Source of the DNA: Rouxiella badensis
Lineage (GTDB): Bacteria > Pseudomonadota > Gammaproteobacteria > Enterobacterales > Enterobacteriaceae
Direction: 5' to 3'
Length of the DNA stretch: 64,000 nucleotides
NCBI GenBank assembly: GCA_026967495.1
Contig: CP114060.1
Coordinates: forward strand, 2,170,001-2,234,000
Part shown: in pieces, positions 44,112-54,132 of the stretch
Layout of the letters: every line of letters begins with the position of its first letter
Position numbering within the stretch: position 1 is the first letter of the stretch
Notes under the pieces: model-generated
Seen by the model: the letters and a program-made list of their open reading frames with translations, nothing else
Database searches by the model: none
Told to the model about the DNA's origin: nothing
Made by a program: the position numbers and the translations under genes

Positions 44112-46270
44112 GCCAAAAACCAATGATTTCGCCGGCGGAGGTAACGGAATCAGCAACGCCTTCGGCCTTCACCCTCTATTTTACCGAGGACAATATCGGC
44201 ATCGTCACCATTGATGTCGCGGATGAGAAAGTCAATACGCTAAAAGCCGAGTTTGTGCAGCAGATAAACTCACTGTTGCAGCAGGCACAGCAGCATCCCA
44301 AATTAAAAGGCTTGGTGTTTATTTCCGGCAAGAAAGACTCCTTCATTGCGGGTGCGGATATCAGCATGATTGCGCGCTGCGAAAAAGCCTCAGAAGCCGA
44401 GGCTCTGGCGAAAAAAGGACAGGGCGTGATGGCACACATTGCCGGGCTTTCGGTGCCCGTGGTGGCCGCTATTCATGGCGCATGCCTAGGCGGAGGCCTT
44501 GAGCTTGCCCTTGCCTGCCACAGTCGAATCTGCTCGCTGGATGATAAAACTCAACTCGGCTTGCCTGAGGTTCAGCTCGGTCTGCTGCCGGGTTCCGGTG
44601 GAACTCAACGCCTGCCCCGACTGATTGGCGCACCGAAAGCGCTGGATATGATGCTCACCGGCCGCAGCATCCGCGCAAAACAGGCACTGCGTATGGGGCT
44701 GGTGGACGACGTTGTGCCACAGTCTATTCTTTTTCAGACGGCTATTGAGCGCGTTCGCAAAGGGCATACGGCCAGACGAGAGCTGTCTTACATTGACCGT
44801 GTAGCTCAGGGGCCGCTAGGCAAAGCGCTGCTGTTCTATATTGTGCGCAAGCAAACGCGGGCGAAATCACGCGGACATTATCCCGCCACTGAAAAGATTA
44901 TTGACGTGGTACAGACCGGGCTGAGTCAGGGCAGCAGCAGTGGCTACGAGGCGGAGGCTCGTGCGTTTGGTGAACTGGTCATGACGCCACAGTCCGCCGC
45001 GCTGCGCGGTATTTTCTTTGCCTCTACCGCGTTGAAAAAAGATTTTGGTGCGCAGGCTGAACCGCGAGAAATCCACAAAGTCGCGGTCTTGGGAGGCGGG
45101 CTGATGGGCGGCGGCATTGCTAACGTGACAGCTACCAAGGCCAATATTTCGGTCAGGATTAAAGATATTAATGAGCAGGGAATAAGCCACTCGTTTAAAT
45201 ACAGTTGGGATCTGTTGCAGAAAAAACTGCGCCGTGGGCACCTCAAAAAATCCGAGCTGCAACGCCAGATGATGCTGATTTCCGGCACGACCGACTACAG
45301 CGGATTCTCGCAGGTTGACTTGGTGATTGAGGCGGTCTTTGAAGACCTTGAGCTTAAGCAGAAGATGATCCATGAAGTTGAGGAAAATGCCTCTCCGCAG
45401 ACAATTTTTGCTTCAAACACTTCTTCTTTACCGATTCATAAAATTGCCGAAGGCGCAGCAAGGCCGGAGCAGGTGATCGGCCTGCATTATTTCAGCCCGG
45501 TAGATAAGATGCCGTTGGTGGAGGTTATCCCGCACGCGCAGACCAGTCCGCAAACTATTGCCACCACGGTTTCTTTCGCCAGAAAACAGGGCAAGACCGC
45601 TATTGTGGTCGGTGACAGCGCCGGTTTTTACGTTAATCGTATTCTCGCGCCTTATATGAATGAAGCGGCGCGTTGCCTGCTGGAAGGCGAGAGCATTGAA
45701 CACATCGACAACTCACTGGTCAACTTTGGTTTTCCAGTGGGGCCGCTGCAACTGCTCGACGAGGTCGGAATAGACGTGGGCACTAAAATCATTCCTGTTC
45801 TCGAGTCGGCCTTCGGCGATCGCTTTGCCGCGCCTGGCGGGCTTGAGGCGGTGCTCGAAGACGGCAGGAAAGGCCGAAAAAATAGTCGGGGATTTTATCT
45901 TTATCCACAGAAGGGCCAAAAGTCCGGTAAAAAAACGCCAGACCCAACGATTTACAAGCTGTTAGCCGTGACGCCAAAAAACAAACTGAGCGAGCAGGCG
46001 CTGGCCGACCGCTGTGTGGCGCTGATGCTCAACGAGGCAGTACATTGTCTGGATGATGGCACCGTGCGCAGCGCGCGAGATGCCGATATTGGTGCCGTTT
46101 TCGGCATTGGCTTCCCGCCGTTCCTCGGAGGGCCTATGCGCTATATCGATGCGCTGGGGGCCGACGTTTTGGTGAAGAGACTGCAGGCATTGCAGAAGCT
46201 GCACGGCACCCGTTTTGCACCCTGTGAAGGTACTCGTCACCCGAGCAGACAATGGGCAAAAATTGTATAG
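44108..46270 (+). CDS. fadJ: FadJ, bifunctional enoyl-CoA hydratase/3-hydroxyacyl-CoA dehydrogenase
   Basis: 720 residues. The crotonase domain comes first (FIAGADISMIARCE, GGGLELALACH, LPEVQLGLLPGSGGTQRLPR). The NAD-binding dehydrogenase follows (KVAVLGGGLMGGGIANV, SNTSSLPIHKIAE, GLHYFSPVDKMPLVEV) with a C-terminal domain. It forms the alpha chain of the complex with FadI used in anaerobic and long-chain beta-oxidation. It overlaps fadI by four bases. Confidence 0.96.
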   Translation: MSQKPMISPAEVTESATPSAFTLYFTEDNIGIVTIDVADEKVNTLKAEFVQQINSLLQQAQQHPKLKGLVFISGKKDSFIAGADISMIARCEKASEAEALAKKGQGVMAHIAGLSVPVVAAIHGACLGGGLELALACHSRICSLDDKTQLGLPEVQLGLLPGSGGTQRLPRLIGAPKALDMMLTGRSIRAKQALRMGLVDDVVPQSILFQTAIERVRKGHTARRELSYIDRVAQGPLGKALLFYIVRKQTRAKSRGHYPATEKIIDVVQTGLSQGSSSGYEAEARAFGELVMTPQSAALRGIFFASTALKKDFGAQAEPREIHKVAVLGGGLMGGGIANVTATKANISVRIKDINEQGISHSFKYSWDLLQKKLRRGHLKKSELQRQMMLISGTTDYSGFSQVDLVIEAVFEDLELKQKMIHEVEENASPQTIFASNTSSLPIHKIAEGAARPEQVIGLHYFSPVDKMPLVEVIPHAQTSPQTIATTVSFARKQGKTAIVVGDSAGFYVNRILAPYMNEAARCLLEGESIEHIDNSLVNFGFPVGPLQLLDEVGIDVGTKIIPVLESAFGDRFAAPGGLEAVLEDGRKGRKNSRGFYLYPQKGQKSGKKTPDPTIYKLLAVTPKNKLSEQALADRCVALMLNEAVHCLDDGTVRSARDADIGAVFGIGFPPFLGGPMRYIDALGADVLVKRLQALQKLHGTRFAPCEGTRHPSRQWAKIV

Positions 46271-46622
46271 CTAACGTAATGGGCGTAAAATAGACGATCT
46301 TTTAGACTTTGAAACGATGCAAATTTAGCCATTAAGTGTGATCTGCATCACGGCTTAATTTAAGGTTTCTGGTAATTCTTGGTTAGCAGAGTGAAAAATG
46401 ATCGCGCTGTTCATTAAATAGCCAGACCTATTTACATCTATTCGCAGTTGGTGTAAAAAACAGCGTTTTCTTTGTGGTGACTTTCAGGCAAAATGCCCGG
46501 CCGCGATACGGTGGGTTTTGATGTGATGGTTGTAGTGCCCTGCTAGGATGTGGGCAGAAGGGTAATACAGCACGCTCAGCGTACCTGTATAGCGCTATTT
46601 TTGTTAACAAAAGCGGTGCAAT
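46271..46622 (+). promoter_or_regulatory. Gap between fadJ and sixA with a CRP-like site
   Basis: 352 bases without a gene. TGTGA-TCTGCA-TCACG (46337-46352) fits the CRP consensus and lies inside a larger inverted repeat (ATTAAG, 46331-46336; CTTAAT, 46354-46359). No T run follows, so it is not a clear terminator. The rest is unremarkable. Confidence 0.5.
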
Positions 46623-47112
46623 ATGCAAGTTGTGATTATGCGTCACGGTGAGGCTGCTCTTGATGCGGCCAGCGATTCAGTAAGACCTCTTACCGATTGT
46701 GGTTGTGACGAGACGGTATGTATGGCGTCCTGGTTGAACGGTCGCTCCGTGAAAATTCAGCGTGTGCTGGTGAGTCCTTATCTTCGGGCGCAGCAAACGC
46801 TGGAAAAAGTGCGTCAGGCGCTCTCTCTTCCTGAAAAGGTTGACGTGTTGCCGGAACTGACGCCGGGCGGTGACCCCGCACAAGTAGCCGAAGAGCTTCA
46901 GGCTTTGGCGAGAGAGGGCGTGAGGCTCCGTGCTGGTGGTTTCTCACTTGCCGTTGGTCGGCTATCTGGTGGCGGAACTTTGCCCAGGACAGTGCCCTCC
47001 GATGTTTGCCACCTCGGCGATGGCCAGCGTAGAAATCAACGCTGACACCGGACGAGGCAGCTATGACTGGCAGTACAGCCCTTCTCAGGTGATTGCGAAA
47101 GCCTGCAGCTGA
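46623..47112 (+). pseudogene. sixA: SixA, phosphohistidine phosphatase, frameshifted
   Basis: About 162 residues after repair. The N-terminal phosphatase motif is VIMRHGEAALDAASDSVRPLT (RHG), with SPYLRAQQTLE and VVSHLPLVGYLVAELCPGQCPPMF later. SixA dephosphorylates histidines of the phosphotransferase/phosphorelay proteins. The frame breaks at GAGGCTC 46922-46928; removing one base gives GVSSVLVVSHLP, close to E. coli EGVASVLVISHLP. Confidence 0.92.
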
Positions 47113-47131
47113 GGTGACTGAAAGACGCTAA

Positions 47132-47158
47132 AAAGGCACAGCTTGCTGTGCCTTTCGC
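47132..47158 (+). terminator. Bidirectional terminator between sixA and smrB
   Basis: AAAGGCACAG, loop CTTG, CTGTGCCTTT. The T run is stronger on the minus strand. Confidence 0.72.
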
Positions 47159-47187
47159 TATTTTGGGCCGCGAAAAATCGTTAGCCG

Positions 47188-47733
47188 TTATTCCTGGTCG
47201 GTTTTATCGTCCAGCTCGACCAATACCAGCAGTGCCGCATTACCGCCCAGCTCACGCGGAGCCTGGTGGAAGGCCTCGACGTCAGGATGCTGCGCCAGCC
47301 ACAGAGGGGTCTGCTGCTTAAGAATATGTTTGCCGTGCCCGTGCATTATACAGGCGCAGTGAACGTGTTCTCTACGGCACGCGGCAATCAGCGCACCCAG
47401 TTCCTGCTTGGCTTCGTGCTGCGTCAGGCCGTGCAAATCAAGAAACAGCTCGGGCGAATAATCGCCGCGGCGAAGCTTCTTTAATTCGAAATGGCTGACG
47501 TCAGGCCGCACATGACGTACCGGTCCTTCGGCGTCAAGCATTGGCTGAAACTCGTCAGAGAAATAGTAGGTCGCATCCACCTGCTCCTGAAGCAAACGCT
47601 TTGGCGAGGCAATCACCGTCGGTTTAGGTGCCGGTTTATGGACTATGGTGTCATTTTTAAGTCGCTTGGTGCCCGGTACCGCCTCACGAAATAAGGCCAG
47701 CTCCTCCTTACTCAGCGAAAATTTTTTCTTCAT
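47188..47733 (-). CDS. smrB: SmrB, ribosome-rescue endonuclease
   Basis: 181 residues. An N-terminal ribosome-binding helix is followed by a linker and a C-terminal Smr domain: LFLDLHGLTQHEAKQELGALI and CIMHGHGKHILKQQTPLWL, carrying the DxH and HGxG motifs. SmrB cleaves mRNA at collided ribosomes. It is divergent from prmB. Confidence 0.94.
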   Translation of the reverse strand: MKKKFSLSKEELALFREAVPGTKRLKNDTIVHKPAPKPTVIASPKRLLQEQVDATYYFSDEFQPMLDAEGPVRHVRPDVSHFELKKLRRGDYSPELFLDLHGLTQHEAKQELGALIAACRREHVHCACIMHGHGKHILKQQTPLWLAQHPDVEAFHQAPRELGGNAALLVLVELDDKTDQE

Positions 47734-47922
47734 CGCAATATCATCATTCGTCGAACATTTTCACAGTGTACCTGCTCCTCTTCCCCTTTTTAAGTAAATG
47801 TCTTTGGAGAAGTCTCGCAACAATGGGGTATTACTGCTGATTTGTTGCCGTCTTCGTGGCAAACTATGCGGAAATTTTATGGCTATGAATGATGGCCACC
47901 CGCCGTACCCCAGGAGAGAAAA

Positions 47923-48855
47923 TTGGATAAAATATTCGTCGACGAAGCCGTCAGTGAGCTGCATACCATTCAGGATATGCTGCGCTGGACCGTCAGCCGC
48001 CTGAATGCCGCGAATGTCTATTACGGCCATGGAACGGATAATCCCTGGGACGAAGCCGTACAACTGGTGCTGCCAAGCGTCTTTTTACCGCTCGACATCC
48101 CTGAAGACATGCACACCGCACGCCTGACCTCGAGCGAGCGCCACCGCATCGTCGAGCGGGTGATCCGCCGCGTGAACGAGCGCGTACCGGTCGCTTATCT
48201 GACCAACAAAGCCTGGTTCTGCGGCATGGAGTTTTACGTTGACGAACGCGTGCTGGTCCCGCGCTCGCCAATCGGTGAACTGATCAACAACCGCTTCTCC
48301 GGCATCTTGCAAGATCAACCAAGCCACATTCTTGATATGTGTACTGGCAGCGGCTGCATCGCTATTGCCTGCGCCTACGCGTTCCCTGAGACCGAGGTTG
48401 ATGCGGTAGATATCTCCGCCGACGCGCTGGCCGTGGCCGAGCGCAACATCGAAACGCACGGCATCGAGCAGTGGGTTACGCCGATTCGTTCAGACCTGTT
48501 CCGCGAGCTGCCTGAGCTGCAGTACGACCTGATTGTGACCAATCCGCCTTACGTCGACGAAGAAGACATGTCTGACCTGCCGGACGAATATCGCCACGAG
48601 CCGGTGCTGGGCCTGGCGTCCGGTAGCGACGGTCTGAAGCTGACTCGCCGTATTCTGGCCTGCGCGCCAGACTACCTGACCGACAACGGCGTGCTGATTT
48701 GTGAAGTGGGTAACAGCATGGTACATCTGATGGATCAGTATCCTGATATTCCATTTACCTGGCTGGAATTTGAAAACGGCGGCGACGGCGTATTCATGCT
48801 GACTAAACAACAGCTGCTGGACTGCGCTGAGCACTTCAGCGTGTACAGGAAGTAA
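47923..48855 (+). CDS. prmB: PrmB, ribosomal protein L3 N5-glutamine methyltransferase
   Basis: 310 residues, SAM-dependent. Motif I is ILDMCTGSGCIAIACAYAFP, and NPPYVDEEDM binds the glutamine. It methylates Gln in L3. The start is TTG 47923 (MDKIFVDEAV), as in E. coli, with AGGAGAG upstream. Confidence 0.95.
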   Translation: MDKIFVDEAVSELHTIQDMLRWTVSRLNAANVYYGHGTDNPWDEAVQLVLPSVFLPLDIPEDMHTARLTSSERHRIVERVIRRVNERVPVAYLTNKAWFCGMEFYVDERVLVPRSPIGELINNRFSGILQDQPSHILDMCTGSGCIAIACAYAFPETEVDAVDISADALAVAERNIETHGIEQWVTPIRSDLFRELPELQYDLIVTNPPYVDEEDMSDLPDEYRHEPVLGLASGSDGLKLTRRILACAPDYLTDNGVLICEVGNSMVHLMDQYPDIPFTWLEFENGGDGVFMLTKQQLLDCAEHFSVYRK

Positions 48856-48957
48856 TTCGTTCAGCAAAACGCGTATCTTGCCAATAAGCGGGGTCGCGGT
48901 TTGCATCAGATTTAACGTCATTGAATTTAACAGCTAACTAATGGTTAAGGAGCCGTG

Positions 48958-50044
48958 ATGGCAGGGAACAGTATTGGGCAGTTTTTCCGCGTCACAACGT
49001 TTGGTGAGTCCCACGGTATTGCGCTGGGATGTGTTATCGACGGCGTGCCTCCGGGCATTCCATTGACCGAAGCTGACCTGCAGCACGACCTGGACCGTCG
49101 TCGTCCGGGCACGTCCCGCTATACGACACAGCGCCGCGAAGCTGACGAAGTGAAGATTTTGTCTGGCGTGTTTGACGGGGTGACCACCGGCACCAGCATC
49201 GGTCTGATTATTCAGAATACCGACCAGCGTTCGCAGGACTACAGCGCGATTAAAGACGTATTTCGTCCGGGCCATGCCGATTACACCTATGAGCAAAAAT
49301 ACGGCACCCGCGACTATCGCGGCGGCGGTCGTTCTTCTGCCCGTGAAACCGCAATGCGTGTAGCCGCGGGTGCAGTCGCTAAAAAATATCTGGCGCAGAA
49401 ATTTGGCGTACAGATTCGTGGCTATCTGGCACAAATGGGCGACGTAAGCTGCGAGTCTCAAAGACTGGGATATCGTCGAGACCAACCCGTTCTTCTGCCC
49501 GGATGAGTCAAAGCTGGAAGCGCTCGACGAACTCATGCGTGAGCTGAAGAAAGCCGGTGATTCTATCGGGGCAAAAATTACCGTGGTTGCAGAGAACGTG
49601 CCTACCGGTTTGGGCGAGCCGGTCTTTGACCGTCTGGACGCCGATATTGCACACGCCCTGATGAGCATCAACGCCGTTAAGGGCGTCGAGATCGGTGACG
49701 GCTTTGCGGTTGTGAACAAGCGCGGCAGCGAAAACCGTGACGAAATCACGCCACAGGGCTTCGAAAGCAATCACGCAGGCGGCATTTTGGGCGGCATCAG
49801 CAGCGGTCAGGCGATTGTCGCGCACATGGCGCTGAAACCGACCTCAAGCATTACCGTGCCGGGTCGCACTATCAACCGCGAAGGCGAGCAGGTCGAGATG
49901 ATAACCAAAGGGCGTCATGACCCTTGCGTGGGCATCCGCGCCGTGCCGATTGCCGAGGCGATGATGGCGATTGTGTTGATGGACCATCTGCTGCGCCAGC
50001 GCGCACAGTGCGGTGACGTCAATTCCAGCGTTCCGCGCTGGTAA
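48958..50044 (+). pseudogene. aroC: AroC, chorismate synthase, frameshifted
   Basis: About 362 residues after repair. It makes chorismate from EPSP with reduced FMN, the last common step for aromatic amino acids. Motifs present: GNSIGQFFRVTTFGESHG, RRRPGTSRYTTQRREADEV, YRGGGRSSARETA, NHAGGILGGISSGQ and GRHDPCVGIRAVPIAEA. The frame breaks at GAGTCTC 49453-49459; dropping one base gives LKDWDIVETNPFFCPDE. A true loss would make the cell need aromatic compounds, so an error is more likely. Start ATG 48958, with AAGGAG upstream. Confidence 0.95.
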
Positions 50045-50089
50045 TCGCGCGACAAAAGACCGCCTGACAGCAGAGAGTGCGCTTATAGA

Positions 50090-50926
50090 ATGCGAATTAA
50101 CATCGGTTTAGTGGGATTACTGGCTTTAGCGGCATCATTGCCTGCTTTGGCCGTCACGCCGTGGCAGCGTATTACCCAACCTATTGCGGGTGCTCCGCAG
50201 GCGGTGGGGAGCTACGCCAATGGGTGTCAGATTGGCGCGAAGCCGCTGCCGCTCAACTCGCCGGACTATCAGGTGATGCGTACCGATCAGCGTCGCTTCT
50301 ATGGGCAGCCTGACCTGCTGACTTTCATCAAGCGACTGTCCTCCGAGGCCAATCGTGAAGGGCTGGGCACCGTGCTGATTGGCGATATGGCGATGCCTGC
50401 GGGCGGGCGTTTCAGCAGTGGGCACGCGAGTCATCAGTCCGGCCTCGACGTCGACATCTGGCTACAGATGCCGCGCAAACGCTGGACTGAGCAGCAGCTG
50501 CTGAAACCGCAGCCTATCGATCTGGTCAGCCGTGACGGTAAAAGCGTGGTCAAAAGCCAGTGGCAGCCGCAAATCGAATCGCTTATCAAGTTAGCCGCTG
50601 AGGATGCCGATGTGGTCCGCATCTTCGTCAACCCAGCCATCAAGCAGCAGCTTTGTGCCGATGCGGGGAGTGACCGTGAATGGCTGCACAAGGTCAGACC
50701 ATGGTTTGGTCACCGGGCGCACATGCATGTACGCCTGCGGTGCCCGGTTGGCGACCACAACTGTGAGAGCCAGGCCCCTCCGCCGCCGGGAGACGGTTGC
50801 GGCGCCGAGCTGCAAAGCTGGTTCCTGCCGCCGAAACCGGGCGGCGGTATTCCGGTGAAACGTGAGCCACCGCCGCTGCCGGCCATCTGCCAGTCGCTGC
50901 TGGATAATCATGCGGGTCAGCTGTAA
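50090..50926 (+). CDS. mepA: MepA, penicillin-insensitive murein endopeptidase
   Basis: 278 residues. A signal peptide (INIGLVGLLALAASLPALA) is followed by a LAS-type zinc peptidase with ligands in GHASHQSGLDVDIW and FGHRAHMHVRLRCP. It cleaves D-Ala-mDAP crosslinks of peptidoglycan. A Pro-rich C-terminal part (APPPPGDG, PPKPGGG) follows. It lies 45 bases after aroC. Confidence 0.95.
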   Translation: MRINIGLVGLLALAASLPALAVTPWQRITQPIAGAPQAVGSYANGCQIGAKPLPLNSPDYQVMRTDQRRFYGQPDLLTFIKRLSSEANREGLGTVLIGDMAMPAGGRFSSGHASHQSGLDVDIWLQMPRKRWTEQQLLKPQPIDLVSRDGKSVVKSQWQPQIESLIKLAAEDADVVRIFVNPAIKQQLCADAGSDREWLHKVRPWFGHRAHMHVRLRCPVGDHNCESQAPPPPGDGCGAELQSWFLPPKPGGGIPVKREPPPLPAICQSLLDNHAGQL

Positions 50927-50974
50927 TCAGCCGTTATTTTGTCGTTTTGCTTTATTTTGAGTTAGTCAGTCACT

Positions 50975-51529
50975 ATGTCAGATTCAACAGAAAAACATTA
51001 TTATCAGCAGCTTATTGATATTTTTGACGGCTGTTTCAGTCAGGATCACAACACACGTTTGATCCGCGGCGACGATGAACCTATCTATCTTCCGGCCGAC
51101 GAGCAGGAAGATTACAACCGCATCGTTTTTGCCCACGGCTATTACGCCAGTGCGCTGCATGAGATCTCCCACTGGTGCGTTGCCGGCGCTGAGAGACGCA
51201 AGCTGGTGGACTTTGGTTACTGGTATTGCCCAGACGGCCGCGATGCGCAAACACAAAGCGAGTTTGAGAAGGTTGAAATCAAGCCGCAGTCTTACGAGTG
51301 GATGTTCTGTGTCGCTGCAGGCTTTAACTTTAACGTCAGCTGTGACAATCTTAGCGGCGAATGTGAACCGGACCGGATAGGTTTCCAGCGCAAAGTACGT
51401 GAAGAAGTGTTGAGAATGCTTGAGAAAGGGTTGCCAGAGCGCCCGGCGCGGTTCATCCGTGCGTTGCAAGCCTACTACAACACGCCTGCGCTGAGCGCCG
51501 AGTCTTTCCCCGCGCCGCAGGACTTTTAA
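50975..51529 (+). CDS. epmC: EpmC, elongation factor P hydroxylase
   Basis: 184 residues with the metal motif ALHEISHWC and KLVDFGYWYCPDGRDAQTQSEFE. It hydroxylates the beta-lysyl-lysine on EF-P, the last step of its modification. It directly follows mepA; yfcA, which lies between them in E. coli, is absent here. Confidence 0.94.
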   Translation: MSDSTEKHYYQQLIDIFDGCFSQDHNTRLIRGDDEPIYLPADEQEDYNRIVFAHGYYASALHEISHWCVAGAERRKLVDFGYWYCPDGRDAQTQSEFEKVEIKPQSYEWMFCVAAGFNFNVSCDNLSGECEPDRIGFQRKVREEVLRMLEKGLPERPARFIRALQAYYNTPALSAESFPAPQDF

Positions 51530-51571
51530 TCTCGCAACGGGCGGATGCCCCGTGAATCAGTAAGGAAGAGA

Positions 51572-51859
51572 ATGATTGCAGAATTTGAAGGGCGTATTTT
51601 CGCGCTAATTGAAGACATGGTTGAAAGCGCCACCGACGATGAGCTGTTTGCGAGCGGCTATCTGCAGGGTCATTTGACTGTTTCCGTTGCCGAGGCAGAA
51701 GCTAACGGCGAGAACAGCTCAGAGCAGCTGAAGGCCCGGGTTCAAAGCAGCCTGGACAAGGCGATTCAGGCCGGTGAACTCTCTCCGCGTGACCAAGTTC
51801 TGGTGCTCGGTATGTGGGAAAACCTCTACCAGAAAGCACTGCCTGAAACCGAACGTTGA
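51572..51859 (+). CDS. yfcL: YfcL-family protein
   Basis: 95 residues (MIAEFEGRIFALIEDMVESATDDELFASGYLQGHLTVSVAEAE, GELSPRDQVLVLGMWENLY) matching YfcL. ATG 51572 has AAGGAAGAG upstream; an earlier in-frame start at 51545 lacks one. Function unknown. The gene lies between epmC and mnmC, as in E. coli. Confidence 0.9.
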   Translation: MIAEFEGRIFALIEDMVESATDDELFASGYLQGHLTVSVAEAEANGENSSEQLKARVQSSLDKAIQAGELSPRDQVLVLGMWENLYQKALPETER

Positions 51860-51923
51860 GTCTGGCGCTTTGCAGGACAAAAAAGCACTCTTAAGAGGCC
51901 CTTTTTTACGTCTGTTGATTGCG

Positions 51924-53963
51924 TTAAAGCGTCTCAGGTGGGGTAATTGGCCGACCCTTCAACAGTTTGCGGACCCACATGCGATTTGGATTAAGCGCCG
52001 CCAGCGTTTTCGAATCGAGCGGAAGAGGTTCTGCCGTTATCTGTGCGGCCAGTATTTCGGCAGCGAGCGGTGCGGAACTCAGCCCTCTGGATCCCAGCGC
52101 ACCCAATACGTAGAGGTTGGCATAATCCGGCGCAGGCTCAATCTCCTGCTGCTGCTTCAAACGCTGCGGCAAATCGGCATAGTTAGCCAATAGCTTAACG
52201 TAGTCTGGCACGCTGCCGACCATCGGCAGATGGTCACGCGAGGCGCAGCGCACGCCGTTTCTTGCCTCCCCGGCACTGACATCTACCTCATGCGGCCAGT
52301 CTATCCCCGGCAGGCAATCAATGAGCCGCTGGCGGTTCTGCTGCTGATCGGAATCGCGATAAAGTGGCTTGCGCTCGGCGCGATGATAGCTGGCACCGAT
52401 GCAGTGATGCTGATTGTTTGGGTTAACCGGCGTCAGATAACCGTCGTAGCACAATACCTGCTTAAGCTGGCCAAGCGTCGCTGCGGTTGGCACGTGCGAA
52501 ACCTGTCCACTCACAGCGTAAACCGGCAGCTTGTCGCTTTGCTCAAAGCGGGTGATATCCGCCCCGTTCGCCAACACAACGGTGGCATGTTCTGCTTCGG
52601 GTTGAGCGGCAAAGCTTAACTGCCATCCCAGCGTTTGTGTCGGTGCTATGCCGGTTACCTGGTGCTGATAATGCACCACCAGTCCGAGCGACTGGGCGTG
52701 GGCGATAGCCTGTGCGGTCAGCTGTGCTGGACACAACCAGCCACCCAACGGATAACTCACACCGCCGTTCCCGCAGGGCACGCCAACCTGTTCGGTGAAT
52801 TGCTCTGCGTTCAGCGCCGTCGCCAGCGCCTGAGGCCATTCACCTGCCATAATCTGGTCAATTTTGCCCTGACTTTTCTCGTCGTATCCTAATTGCGCAA
52901 CCCCACACCAGTCATGATCAAAAACAAGATTCAGCTGGGCGAACTGGGTATATTGGCGGCGCGCAAAGGTAAAGGCATGAGCAAAGAACTGCTCGATAGT
53001 GTCGTGTCTGCCGTTCAGCAAAGGATAAACCGCCCCCTGACGATTGCCCGATGCACCCAGAGCCGGTTGTGGATCTTCACAGTACAGGGTGACGCGAGAG
53101 CCGCGGCGCAGCAGTGCCAGTGAGAGCAGGGCGCTGGCAACACCGCCGCCGATAATTGCCACCTCTTCGGGATGTGTGGCGGCAGTGCGCGAATACCAAG
53201 GGGCAGGGTGCAGGGCTTTCGGACCCGCTTCTCGCCAACCGCTGAGCATTTCACGTTTTTTGCCGTGGCCTTTGACCCGGCTGACGTTAAAGCCTGCCTG
53301 TTGCAATCCGCGACGCACAAATCCTGCGGCGGTGAAGGTCGCAAAGGTGCCTTCCGGGCGGGTGAGTTTTGCCATGGAGGTGAACAGACCTTCGGTCCAC
53401 ATATCTGGGTTCTTGGAGGGAGCAAACCCGTCCAGGAACCAGGCGTCAACCTGTTGAAACAGACTCGGGTCGCTCTGCGGAAGCAGGTCGGTCACGTCGC
53501 CATACCACAGGTCGAGCGTGATGCGTCCGCCGTCCAGCAACAGTCGATGGCAGCCGGCGAACGGCAGTGGCCATTGCTGGCGTAATTCCTCGGCGAAGGC
53601 GGCTAATTCTGGCCAATGAGCCAGCGCTTTGTCTAAATCTTCTGCAGAAAGTGGATATTTTTCATAGCTGATGAAATGTAATCGCTGAAGCGTTGTCAGA
53701 GGATGCTGTTGTCTGAATGCAGAGAAGGCCTGCCAAAGAGTCAGGAAGTTCAAACCCGTGCCGAAACCCGTTTCCGCAATGACTAAAAGTGGACGCGGAT
53801 GCGTGACAAAACGTTCTGGAAAATGGTTGCCATTAAGAAAAACATGGCGTGTTTCATCAAGACCGCCGCTTTCGGAAAAGTAGATGTCATCAAACTGTGA
53901 GGAAACAGGTGTACCCTGTTCATTCCACCGTAATTCGGCCGGTTGGATGGGAGTGTGATCCAC
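51924..53963 (-). CDS. mnmC: MnmC, bifunctional tRNA 5-methylaminomethyl-2-thiouridine synthase
   Basis: 679 residues. The N-terminal methyltransferase half (VIAETGFGTGLNFLTLWQAF, DAWFLDGFAPSKNPDMW) is fused to a FAD oxidase half (VAIIGGGVASALLSLALLRRGSRVTLYCED, ASGNRQGAVYPLL, GARNGVRCASRDHLPMVG). It completes the mnm5s2U modification in tRNA wobble positions. It is divergent from fabB. Confidence 0.96.
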   Translation of the reverse strand: MDHTPIQPAELRWNEQGTPVSSQFDDIYFSESGGLDETRHVFLNGNHFPERFVTHPRPLLVIAETGFGTGLNFLTLWQAFSAFRQQHPLTTLQRLHFISYEKYPLSAEDLDKALAHWPELAAFAEELRQQWPLPFAGCHRLLLDGGRITLDLWYGDVTDLLPQSDPSLFQQVDAWFLDGFAPSKNPDMWTEGLFTSMAKLTRPEGTFATFTAAGFVRRGLQQAGFNVSRVKGHGKKREMLSGWREAGPKALHPAPWYSRTAATHPEEVAIIGGGVASALLSLALLRRGSRVTLYCEDPQPALGASGNRQGAVYPLLNGRHDTIEQFFAHAFTFARRQYTQFAQLNLVFDHDWCGVAQLGYDEKSQGKIDQIMAGEWPQALATALNAEQFTEQVGVPCGNGGVSYPLGGWLCPAQLTAQAIAHAQSLGLVVHYQHQVTGIAPTQTLGWQLSFAAQPEAEHATVVLANGADITRFEQSDKLPVYAVSGQVSHVPTAATLGQLKQVLCYDGYLTPVNPNNQHHCIGASYHRAERKPLYRDSDQQQNRQRLIDCLPGIDWPHEVDVSAGEARNGVRCASRDHLPMVGSVPDYVKLLANYADLPQRLKQQQEIEPAPDYANLYVLGALGSRGLSSAPLAAEILAAQITAEPLPLDSKTLAALNPNRMWVRKLLKGRPITPPETL

Positions 53964-54048
53964 GTAAAACTCTCTTGGTTCTAGGCTGTGCGCGAAGTTT
54001 AACTGTCTGCTACTCTCTGCGCAAATTTCAATTCTTTACATAATGAAT

Positions 54049-54065
54049 TGCTGATCGGACTTGTT
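54049..54065 (+). promoter_or_regulatory. FadR-like site of fabB
   Basis: TGCTGATCGGACTTGTT resembles the FadR-activator sites of fabA and fabB. It abuts the FabR site. Confidence 0.65.
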
Positions 54066-54066
54066 C

Positions 54067-54084
54067 GGCGTACAACTGTACGCT
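54067..54084 (+). promoter_or_regulatory. FabR operator of fabB
   Basis: GGCGTACAACTGTACGCT, nearly a perfect palindrome, fits the FabR repressor site (AGCGTACA-N2-TGTACGCT) except for the first base. Confidence 0.78.
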
Positions 54085-54132
54085 AAAGTGCATGGCGAAA
54101 TCCCGAATAGTTAATAGTAAAAGAGGTATTAA

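Noticed and set aside
46331..46359. Inverted repeat after fadJ as a terminator
   Set aside because: No T run follows, and the core is a better CRP site.
48958..50044. True loss of aroC, ccmE and fadI by mutation
   Set aside because: All three are broken by a single base in error-prone words, with the rest of each gene fully conserved.
51879..51908. CTCTTAAGAG hairpin after yfcL as a strong terminator
   Set aside because: Stem is short and AT-rich and the loop is unclear; it may be a weak bidirectional terminator with mnmC but was not listed.
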